From an uncultured Collinsella sp. (GTDB lineage: Bacteria; Actinomycetota; Coriobacteriia; Coriobacteriales; Coriobacteriaceae): a stretch of DNA of 5,183 nucleotides. The notes beneath the pieces are model-generated. The model worked only from the letters and a program-made list of their open reading frames with translations, ran no database searches and was not told the origin of the DNA. Below, one piece after another: positions 1 to 5,134 of the stretch. A program made the translations under genes and the position numbers. Location: NCBI GenBank assembly GCA_900544645.1, contig UQWG01000071.1, positions 1 to 5,183 of the forward strand, read 5' to 3'. The first letter of the stretch is position 1. Each line of letters starts with the position of its first letter.

Positions 1-54
1 TGGCGCACCATGGGCAACGACGAGCTCGGCTCCCTCAACCGCTCGCTGGGGTAG
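1..54 (+). CDS. C-terminal end of an unidentified protein (5' truncated)
   Basis: Frame 1 reads 17 sense codons (WRTMGNDELGSLNRSLG) and then a TAG stop at 52-54. The codons are GC-rich at third positions (CGC, ACC, GGC, AAC, GAC, GAG, CTC), as expected for a real high-GC coding end. The gene enters from outside the window, so its start and family cannot be seen. I do not recognise the tail. No convincing intrinsic terminator follows it. Because the fragment is so short, it could instead be non-coding. Confidence 0.45.
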   Translation, partial: WRTMGNDELGSLNRSLG

Positions 55-143
55 GGGCGATATAGAGGGGCCGCACCGCGCTATTTGTATCGGCGCGGGC
101 GGGAGGACCCGGCAGGATCGGTAAGGCATAAAGCCGCCGAGCC
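55..143. other. GC-rich intergenic stretch, nothing recognised
   Basis: Between the TAG at 52-54 and the repeat array at 144 there is a GC-rich stretch without an open frame worth calling. I see no U-tract terminator and no good sigma-70 promoter. The promoter of the downstream ATPase gene must lie here or inside the array. Confidence 0.4.
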
Positions 144-200
144 TGCTAAAACTGTTAAACTCTGCTAAAGTTGCTAAACTTTGTTAAAGTTGTTAAAACT
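144..200 (+). repeat. Three tandem 19-bp units, six TGYTAAA motifs, upstream of the ATPase gene
   Basis: TGYTAAA occurs at 144, 153, 163, 172, 182 and 191, so start-to-start spacing alternates 9, 10, 9, 10, 9. This resolves into three 19-bp units at 144-162, 163-181 and 182-200, for example TGCTAAAGTTGCTAAACTT for the middle unit. The block is AT-rich between GC-rich flanks and ends four bases before the Shine-Dalgarno sequence of the ATPase gene. It also contains a small dyad (AACTTT-GTT-AAAGTT, 178-192). Regular short direct repeats directly upstream of a gene for a winged-helix protein suggest a multi-site operator, possibly autoregulatory; that role is inferred. Confidence 0.85.
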
Positions 201-204
201 AGCA

Positions 205-211
205 GAGGAGG
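205..211 (+). promoter_or_regulatory. Strong Shine-Dalgarno fixing the ATPase start
   Basis: GAGGAGG lies five bases before the ATG at 217. It decides the start against an in-frame TTG at 181, which lies inside the repeat array and has no comparable site. Confidence 0.85.
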
Positions 212-216
212 GCAGA

Positions 217-1299
217 ATGACGAAAGCTGTTAACCCCTTTAAGCCAACGGCGGGCATGAATCCGCCTGAGCTTATCGGACGGGACGCTGTTTTGGATGAC
301 TTTGCCGAGGCTCTTGAGAATGGTCCTGGTGCCCCCGATCGACTCATGCGCATCTCGGGCGTCCGAGGCACAGGTAAAACGGTGCTCCTTAATGCATTGG
401 GTGACCTTGCACGCAAAAAAGGATTCGAGGTCGTTGACGTTGCCTCCAATGCTGGTTTTTGCAATAGAATCCTCGAGGCTCTGCAGCGAAACGTTCGTCT
501 TGAGTCAATCTCGATTTCCCCATCGATTTTAGGGGTCAGCCTTGGCTCCATGGAGATGTCGAAGTCGGCCTCTCATCTGGGCGAGGCGATGTACGATGCT
601 GCGAAGCGCGGTGGTCTGCTCATTACGCTCGACGAGATCAAGGATGCCTCAACTGAGGAAATGCGCGAGCTAGACAATGAGATGCAGCTCTTGATCCGCC
701 AAGGAGCGAATGTCGCTTTCGCTTTCGCCGGGCTGCCGACATCGGTAGATGGCGTGGTGGTGGATGATACGTTGACGTTCCTTCAGCGAGCCAAACATGT
801 TGAACTTACTCGGCTTTCCGATTTTGAAGTTGGCGGATCGTTTGAGGATACGATGAGACGAGCGGGCAAGGAGCTCGACAAAGGTGCCGCTGTGCTATTA
901 ACAAAAGCTTCGGCAGGCTATCCCTTTATGGTCCAGCTGGTCGGATATTACGCTTGGCAGGTTGCTGCGCGCAGTGGGGCGGAGAGCGTGAGCGAAGAGG
1001 CGGCTCGTAAGGGTATCCAGGCGGCTCTTGATAGCTTTAATGCTATGGTGATTGCCCCAGCGCTGCGCAGGGTGTCGGAACGGCAGTTTCAGTATCTCGC
1101 GGCGATGGCTCAATGCGAGGGCGTCGATATCGCCAACGGCGATATCGCCAAGAAGATGGGTTTGTCGGCGAACAAAGTTGGGTCATATCGCAAGCGTCTG
1201 ATCGATGCGGGGTTGATTGAGCCCGCGGGCTATGGCTGTGTTTCGTTTGCAATTCCGTACATGCGCGATTATCTGTTGGAGACCGTTCGAGAGGACTAA
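217..1299 (+). CDS. AAA+ ATPase of the ORC/Cdc6-like type with C-terminal winged helix
   Basis: This 360-aa protein starts at ATG 217 behind a consensus Shine-Dalgarno. The opening residues 15-22 (NPPELIGR) are the usual lead-in of AAA_16/ATPase_2-type NTPases. Walker A is GVRGTGKT at residues 48-55. Walker B is LLITLDE, ending in D139-E140. A sensor-1-like strand runs through VAFAFAGLP (166-174), and ASAGYPFMVQLVG (231-243) matches the sensor-2/lid segment common in this group. Residues about 298-350 form a winged helix, with the motif GDIAKKMGLSANKVGSYRKR followed by a wing-like turn. There is no signal peptide or membrane segment, so it should be a cytosolic ATPase that probably binds DNA. 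Its target is unknown; relatives are usually annotated only as ATP-binding protein. It stands alone, with a repeat array before it and an inverted repeat after it. It could be a regulator, a STAND-like switch or a mobile-element accessory protein. The family call is firm; the role is not. Confidence 0.9.
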   Translation: MTKAVNPFKPTAGMNPPELIGRDAVLDDFAEALENGPGAPDRLMRISGVRGTGKTVLLNALGDLARKKGFEVVDVASNAGFCNRILEALQRNVRLESISISPSILGVSLGSMEMSKSASHLGEAMYDAAKRGGLLITLDEIKDASTEEMRELDNEMQLLIRQGANVAFAFAGLPTSVDGVVVDDTLTFLQRAKHVELTRLSDFEVGGSFEDTMRRAGKELDKGAAVLLTKASAGYPFMVQLVGYYAWQVAARSGAESVSEEAARKGIQAALDSFNAMVIAPALRRVSERQFQYLAAMAQCEGVDIANGDIAKKMGLSANKVGSYRKRLIDAGLIEPAGYGCVSFAIPYMRDYLLETVRED

Positions 1300-1348
1300 T
1301 AAAGAATGGGCTGTCCGCGCTGTCGCTGGGGCCGTCCTTGTATCTTTG

Positions 1349-1403
1349 TCTCAACCTGTAACATCTGGAGGGGATTACGGCCTGCAGATGTTACAGGTTG
1401 AGA
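1349..1403. repeat. Perfect 19-bp inverted repeat with 17-bp spacer
   Basis: The left arm TCTCAACCTGTAACATCTG (1349-1367) is the exact reverse complement of the right arm at 1385-1403. The spacer 1368-1384 can add three more pairs (AGG 1369-1371 with CCT 1381-1383) after one G-G mismatch. It begins 49 bases after the ATPase stop. No T-run follows on either strand, so it is not a canonical intrinsic terminator. It could be an unusual terminator or 3' stabilising hairpin, a large dyad operator, a recombinase site, or the remains of a small mobile element. Confidence 0.9.
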
Positions 1404-1424
1404 TGATTGACTGAGACGTTTACT

Positions 1425-1445
1425 GGTAAAAGAGAGGTAAAAGAG
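1425..1445 (+). repeat. Short direct repeat GGTAAAAGAG x2
   Basis: GGTAAAAGAG occurs at 1425-1434 and again at 1436-1445, one helical turn apart, in the intergenic region upstream of the tRNA promoter. The second copy overlaps a small GAGG/CCTC dyad (1443-1446 with 1452-1455). The function is unknown and chance is possible. Confidence 0.5.
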
Positions 1446-1465
1446 GAAACGCCTCAAAATTCCCC

Positions 1466-1494
1466 TTGCCCAACTTCGGCTGTTTGGTTACTAT
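1466..1494 (+). promoter_or_regulatory. Sigma-70-type promoter of the tRNA-Ser gene
   Basis: A -35 box TTGCCC (1466-1471) and a -10 box TACTAT (1489-1494) are separated by exactly 17 bp. A start near 1501 would leave only about eight bases of 5' leader before the tRNA at 1509. Placement, spacing and the tRNA downstream make this a good prediction. Confidence 0.7.
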
Positions 1495-1508
1495 AGAACG
1501 GCTGTTAC

Positions 1509-1599
1509 GGAGAGCTGACCGAGAGGCCGAAGGTGCTCGCCTGCTAAGCGAGTATGCCCCAAAAGGGCATCTGGGGTTCGAATCCCCAGCTCTCCGCCA
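1509..1599 (+). tRNA. trnS(gcu): tRNA-Ser, anticodon GCU, with encoded CCA
   Basis: It folds as a complete class II tRNA. The acceptor stem is GGAGAGC (1509-1515) with GCTCTCC (1589-1595). The D stem is ACC (1518-1520) with GGT (1532-1534). The anticodon stem is CTCGC (1536-1540) with GCGAG (1548-1552), around the loop CTGCTAA. The anticodon GCT at 1543-1545 reads AGC and AGU codons. A long 19-nt variable arm (1553-1571, stem ATGCCC/GGGCAT) identifies the serine type. The T arm is TGGGG-TTCGAAT-CCCCA (1572-1588). The discriminator base G1596 fits serine identity, and CCA is encoded at 1597-1599. No defect is seen in any stem. It forms a single-gene unit with its own promoter and terminator. 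Confidence 0.97.
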
Positions 1600-1613
1600 G
1601 TATGACTTTGAAG

Positions 1614-1639
1614 AAGGGTCCCATTTGGGGCCCTTTTTT
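1614..1639 (+). terminator. Intrinsic terminator of the tRNA-Ser unit
   Basis: AAGGGTCCC (1614-1622) pairs with GGGGCCCTT (1627-1635), including one G-T wobble, around a four-base ATTT loop. The run of six T (1634-1639) starts within the last two pairs. It lies 15 bases after the tRNA CCA and is the textbook form of a rho-independent terminator. Confidence 0.9.
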
Positions 1640-1775
1640 ATTATCAAGAATGGCAGCTGGGGATTAGAGTCCGAAAGGGCGTGAACATTAGGCAAACACG
1701 GGGCGCTTGAAAACGGGGAGACCCAGGCGTGCTCGTGCACCCCGGTGTGGGGTTCCGAGGGGATGGAGTAGAAAT
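1640..1775. other. Intergenic leader of the TM2 gene
   Basis: No convincing -35/-10 pair is visible. On the minus strand, 1665-1655 repeats the tRNA T-arm end AATCCCCAGCT. A small hairpin, ACCCC (1739-1743) with GGGGT (1749-1753), lies just before the ribosome binding site of the gene at 1776. The TM2 gene must have its own promoter here, because the tRNA terminator lies upstream, but I cannot place it. Confidence 0.4.
1765..1768 (+). promoter_or_regulatory. Shine-Dalgarno deciding the TM2 protein start
   Basis: GGAG at 1765-1768 lies seven bases before the ATG at 1776. It favours this start over an in-frame TTG at 1707, which has no comparable site. Confidence 0.65.
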
Positions 1776-2927
1776 ATGGTAAAGGTCGGGCTGCGTAAGC
1801 CGAATCTAAAGACATCACTCAAGGCAAGAACGACCGGCAGAGCGAAGCGCGCGGTAAAGCGGGCGATAATCCCCGGCTATGGTAAGAAGGGCATGGGGTG
1901 GATCAAAAATCCGAAGAAGGCTGCTTACAATGCCGTATACAGCAGAACGACCGTCGGAGTTGGGGATGTCGCTCGCGCCGTTGCTAAATCAGGCGCTCGG
2001 AGCTCGGCGTCAAGGACGTCCTCAATTACTGTTTCATCGCATGAAATTACACCTTTGGCGAAGCCTGAACAGAAATCTCTCACTCGAGAGATTACGTCGG
2101 TTGACAGGGCAAACAAGGCGCTTTTGCTATGCTTCCTTCTTGGGTGGTCGGGCGCTCATAGGGCGTATGCACGGATGTGGGGTAGCTTCTTTCTATATCT
2201 CTTTACCTTTGGCCTTTTTGGATTTGGTTGGCTGTTTGATATTGTGACACTACTGATGAGACGCTCCGAGCTAAGGCGTCTCGGCGACAGTGATCAGACT
2301 CAACAGCAAGCGCCATGTTCCGTTGATTCTACATTCGATCGAAATGTCGCCGACTCCGGAAATTGGGAACAGCGTGGAGATGGGGAGGCTGCGGCTCGGC
2401 TAGAGCTTCAACGTAAAAACCGTGCCTATATGGAAGAAAACGGCATCGACGTGGAGATGTTTACCGAGGAAAAGGTCGCGGCGGACGCCTTGCGAACCAT
2501 TGAGTCGGTATGCCCGTGCATGCTTAGGTTTGACCGAGGCATGAGCGAAGAGGAGCCAAGCATCAGCTTTTGCTCTCCAACAAAGACGGGGAAGATGCCC
2601 AAGAATGTCGTCGAGGCCCGCATTTACCATCAGGACGTGAAGCTATTGATGGATTCCCACGGCTTCGAATTGCCGGAGTATGGTGACAGCATCAATGTCA
2701 TGATTAGTTATCTAGCTGATGGGCGCATAAATAAAGTCGATATCCATGGGTTCCATAATGGCCGCTCCGTTAGTGTCTCCATTCGCAGGCGGAGCGACGA
2801 TCTTGTTATGACGAGTGCGGGCACCATCGGAGAAACGGGTGCCTGGCAATCGCTGTGTCCTGGGGCAGACCCCTCAGCTGGGGATCTTTTCAGGGCCTTG
2901 ACCAAGGAGGTCGAAAGGATCTACTAG
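1776..2927 (+). CDS. TM2-domain membrane protein with basic N-terminus and unknown C-terminal domain
   Basis: This protein is 383 aa from ATG 1776. Residues 1-60 are very rich in Lys and Arg and carry the segment IIPGYGKKGMGWIKNPKK (31-48), followed by AAYNAVYSRTT. I recall similar basic segments in uncharacterised Gram-positive and phage-associated proteins, but cannot check this. A Ser/Thr-rich linker (about 72-108) leads to a TM2 domain at about 113-161. There the first helix NKALLLCFLLGWSGAHRAY shows the typical G-x-H-R-x-Y turn, and the second helix ends in GWLFDIVTLLM with the usual W..D. Residues about 165-225 are polar. The C-terminal part (about 226-383) looks like a soluble mixed alpha/beta domain that I do not recognise. 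TM2 pairs normally form a helical hairpin in the cytoplasmic membrane; their roles are mostly unknown. There is no signal peptide. The gene stands alone between the tRNA unit and the convergent carboxypeptidase gene. Confidence 0.85.
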   Translation: MVKVGLRKPNLKTSLKARTTGRAKRAVKRAIIPGYGKKGMGWIKNPKKAAYNAVYSRTTVGVGDVARAVAKSGARSSASRTSSITVSSHEITPLAKPEQKSLTREITSVDRANKALLLCFLLGWSGAHRAYARMWGSFFLYLFTFGLFGFGWLFDIVTLLMRRSELRRLGDSDQTQQQAPCSVDSTFDRNVADSGNWEQRGDGEAAARLELQRKNRAYMEENGIDVEMFTEEKVAADALRTIESVCPCMLRFDRGMSEEEPSISFCSPTKTGKMPKNVVEARIYHQDVKLLMDSHGFELPEYGDSINVMISYLADGRINKVDIHGFHNGRSVSVSIRRRSDDLVMTSAGTIGETGAWQSLCPGADPSAGDLFRALTKEVERIY

Positions 2928-3031
2928 CATGCCCGGTGGACCCGTTTTCAAGGTCCGAAAAGACACAGCGAAGGTAAACGGCTAGCAATGTCGCTTTGGT
3001 GATTCTGACGCATCCCGTTTAAGAGGTATTC
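2928..3031. other. Intergenic region between convergent genes
   Basis: After the TAG at 2925-2927 I see no clear plus-strand terminator. Only weak dyads are present, such as GACC...GGTC around 2938-2954. The hairpin at 3036-3058 lacks a T-run in the plus direction, so termination of the TM2 transcript is unexplained. Confidence 0.35.
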
Positions 3032-3058
3032 AAAAAGAGGCGCCCGTTGGACGCCTCT
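3032..3058 (-). terminator. Intrinsic terminator of the carboxypeptidase gene
   Basis: Read on the minus strand, AGAGGCG (3058-3052) pairs with CGCCTCT (3042-3036) around a nine-base loop. A run of five T (3036-3032) begins at the last base of the stem. It lies about 30 bases downstream of the TAG stop at 3088-3090, which fits rho-independent termination. Confidence 0.85.
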
Positions 3059-3087
3059 CCAATCTCAAATGTAATGTTCCCCCAGCC

Positions 3088-4428
3088 CTACATCTCAGGA
3101 GCCTTGGCTACGGTCTCGCTCTCTGCCGCAAGTGGGCGGTTGTCGATGCGGCGGCCCAGGCGGTCGAGCTTCACAAGGAGCCACTCAATGGGATTCGGCC
3201 CTGCGCCTTCCTCGTCGGCAACTAGGTCCATGACGGCGATCTTGGTGCCGTCCTGCTTGAGCGTAACACTGCCCACCTTGTCGCCCACATGCACCGTGCC
3301 CGAAAGATCGTCGTAGCTAACCTTTTCGGTCACCTCGCCGGCAAGAGAAAACACGGTCGCTTGCGCCGTGGGGTCGGCGAGCGTGGCGTCGATCGTCTTG
3401 TCCGTCCAATCTGTCTGGCTAATGCGTGCCATGAGCGGGTTGCCGTTGGCGGTCTTTTCCTGCGTGTTGGCGATCGTGACCGTGACCTTGTGGCCGTAGT
3501 ACCAATTGGCAAGGGTTGCGGTATCGGTAAAGCGCTGATCGGTGGTGGTGGAGTTCAAAACGACGGTGTAGATCTCGTCGCCATCGCGGTTGTAGGCACT
3601 CGTAAAGCAATAGCCCGCGTCGTCGGTGGTGCCGGTCTTGCCGCCGATGTTGCCATCTTGGCCCAGCAAATAGTTATGCGTGTCCATGGAATGCGAATGG
3701 TCGGTGCCGTCGGCGCCCGTGACCTCGATCCAGGAATCCTCGCTCGCTACGACCTCGCGGATCGTGTCGTTTTTCATGGCCTCCTGCATCATCAACGCTA
3801 CGTCGTGTGCGGTTGAGTGCATATCGCCAGCCCACCCATCAAAGTCCAGACCATGCGGGTTTTCAAAAAGCGTACCGGTGCAGCCGAGCTTCTTAGCGCG
3901 CTCGTTCATGGCCTTCACAAATGTGGCCTCGGCGTCTTTGGTCTTAGGGTCGATTTTCTTGCCCACATATTCGGCGAGCACGATGGCGGCGTCGTTGCCC
4001 GAGGGAATCATCAGGCCGCGCAGTGCCTGCTCCACGGTAAGCTCGTCGCCTTCGAGCAAGCCGGCGGTCGAATTACCCACGGTGGCTGCGGCGTTGCTCA
4101 CCGTGACCTTCTCGTCCATTTTGCAATTCTCGACGGTTAGGATTGCGGTCATGACCTTGGTGATCGAGGCAATCTTGACCTGCTCATCGGCGCCGCGCCC
4201 ATAGTAGACGGTGCCGTCTTTGCCCATGACGAGGGCATTGGTCGCATCGATATCGGGCAGGTTTTCGGCCGTGATGCCGCGCGCATCGGCGGTTTTGCCG
4301 CAAACATTGTCGGTCGTGAGCACTTGGGCGCCGGCGACGGTGGGCGCGCCAGCGGCAAGGGCGATAGCGCAGACAAAGCCGGCGGCAAGCTGGGCTGAGC
4401 GCTTTGCAAAAGAGGTAAGGGACTTCAC
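3088..4428 (-). CDS. D-alanyl-D-alanine carboxypeptidase, PBP5/DacA-type (peptidase family S11)
   Basis: This exported penicillin-binding protein removes the terminal D-Ala from peptidoglycan pentapeptides, which limits cross-linking. From the GTG at 4428 it is 446 aa. A signal peptide runs over residues 1-34 (basic KSLTSFAKR, hydrophobic core AAGFVCAIALAAGA, likely cleavage after AGA34). All three active-site motifs are intact: SITK at 88-91 (nucleophile S88, K91), SGN at 143-145 and KTGT at 264-267. Residues about 330-400 form the beta-rich PBP5 C-terminal domain. The end carries an amphipathic stretch (NPIEWLLVKLDRLGRRI) like the membrane anchor of PBP5 relatives. The start is uncertain. 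An ATG at 4497 and a TTG at 4539 are also in frame, but neither has a Shine-Dalgarno, and both give an unusually long n-region. GTG fits the signal peptide best and lies downstream of a TATACT -10 box, although its own ribosome site is weak. The dacA/dacF subfamily is not resolved. Confidence 0.95.
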   Translation of the reverse strand: MKSLTSFAKRSAQLAAGFVCAIALAAGAPTVAGAQVLTTDNVCGKTADARGITAENLPDIDATNALVMGKDGTVYYGRGADEQVKIASITKVMTAILTVENCKMDEKVTVSNAAATVGNSTAGLLEGDELTVEQALRGLMIPSGNDAAIVLAEYVGKKIDPKTKDAEATFVKAMNERAKKLGCTGTLFENPHGLDFDGWAGDMHSTAHDVALMMQEAMKNDTIREVVASEDSWIEVTGADGTDHSHSMDTHNYLLGQDGNIGGKTGTTDDAGYCFTSAYNRDGDEIYTVVLNSTTTDQRFTDTATLANWYYGHKVTVTIANTQEKTANGNPLMARISQTDWTDKTIDATLADPTAQATVFSLAGEVTEKVSYDDLSGTVHVGDKVGSVTLKQDGTKIAVMDLVADEEGAGPNPIEWLLVKLDRLGRRIDNRPLAAESETVAKAPEM

Positions 4429-4467
4429 AGATTTCGCTTTCGACGGGATGGTCTCTTCTGAAACTAG

Positions 4468-4473
4468 AGTATA
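4468..4473 (-). promoter_or_regulatory. Candidate -10 box of the carboxypeptidase gene
   Basis: On the minus strand TATACT (4473-4468) matches the -10 consensus in five of six positions. It would start transcription near 4461 and leave about a 33-base leader to the GTG at 4428. No good -35 box is seen at 16-18 bp; ATGATC or TGATCG are the closest options. If real, it excludes the in-frame starts at 4497 and 4539. Confidence 0.4.
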
Positions 4474-4599
4474 TCGTTTGCCGGCGTCGGCGATCATCGC
4501 GTGCGTGCGTGGCCCACATCCGCGTTCGAACGGGCACAAGGGTGCTTAAGGCCGACTTAATCACCCACGCTTGTTGTGTGTGACGGGCGCCCCCTCGGG

Positions 4600-4605
4600 C
4601 ATAAT
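4600..4605 (+). promoter_or_regulatory. Candidate -10 box of the response regulator gene
   Basis: CATAAT (4600-4605) lies 20 bases before the ATG at 4626. It would give a leader of about 14 bases that holds the Shine-Dalgarno AGGAG (4616-4620). The -35 region (around TTGTGTGTG, 4574-4582) is a poor match. This may mean dependence on an activator, possibly the regulator itself, but that is inference. Confidence 0.45.
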
Positions 4606-4625
4606 GGAGCGCGAGAGGAGCACGC

Positions 4626-5134
4626 ATGAACGAGCGCATTTTGGTAGTTGATGACGAAAAGGCCATCGCCGACTTGGTTGGTATCTACCTTACAAAAGAG
4701 GGCTTTGATGTCCAGATTGCCTATAGCGGGGCCGATGCTGCCAAGGCAATCTTGGAGCAGGAGTTCGATCTGGCGCTGCTGGATGTCATGCTGCCCGATA
4801 TCGATGGCTTTGAGCTGCTGCGTACGATCCGTTCCAGCCATACCTATCCCGTGATCATGCTGACGGCGCGCGATGCCCAGCAAGACAAGATCGAGGGCCT
4901 TTCGCTTGGCGCGGACGATTACGTGGTCAAGCCGTTCCGCCCGCTGGAGCTCATCGCGCGCGTGCACGCTCAGCTTCGCCGCTACACCAGCTACGGTAGC
5001 CGCGCACAGGCGGCCGAGTCGCCGACCCTCCAGCTCGACGGCTTGGAGATCAACCGCGATGCTCGTTCCGTAACGGTGGACGGTGCACCGGTACGCCTCA
5101 CACCCACCGAGTATTCAATCTTGCTGTATCTGGT
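4626..5134 (+). CDS. OmpR/PhoB-family response regulator, VanR-like (3' truncated)
   Basis: ATG 4626 follows AGGAG at 4616-4620. The genome-encoded part is 169 codons plus two bases. Residues 1-119 form a complete receiver domain: acidic pocket D9-D10, phosphoacceptor D53, switch residue T80 and K102 in VKPF. The end of the receiver, HTYPVIMLTA and then KPFRPLELIARV.AQLRRY, closely resembles VanR regulators as I remember them. Residues 135-170 begin the DNA-binding winged helix with the usual LTPTEY motif, but the recognition helix is missing. The full gene would be expected to encode about 225-235 residues, probably followed by its sensor kinase. The frame stays open to 5183, but everything from 5135 is sequencing adapter, so the apparent tail (CLLYTSPSPRD...) is not protein. 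It is divergent from the carboxypeptidase gene, hinting at wall-stress control. VanR identity in the strict sense cannot be shown without the van genes. Confidence 0.93.

Noticed and set aside
144..200. Repeat array read as a CRISPR array
   Set aside because: Units are only 19 bp, directly tandem, without 30-bp-scale unique spacers and without cas genes nearby.
181..216. Twelve-residue N-terminal extension of the ATPase from TTG 181
   Set aside because: The extension is translated repeat sequence. ATG 217 has a near-perfect Shine-Dalgarno at the right distance.
1125..1151. Repeated CGATATCGCCAA, with the 12-bp palindrome GGCGATATCGCC, inside the ATPase gene
   Set aside because: It is explained by two similar codon runs (DIAN and DIAK) in the winged helix. 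There is no sign of a regulatory role.
1443..1455. Minus-strand terminator from the GAGG/CCTC dyad followed by TTTT
   Set aside because: The stem is only four pairs, and there is no minus-strand gene upstream for it to end.
3036..3058. Bidirectional terminator also ending the TM2 gene
   Set aside because: In the plus direction the stem is followed by CCAATC and not a T-run, so only the minus-strand use is supported.
3289..4204. Long open frames antisense to the carboxypeptidase
   Set aside because: They are shadows of a GC-rich gene whose three catalytic motifs and signal peptide are all on the minus strand. They have no convincing ribosome sites or recognisable domains.
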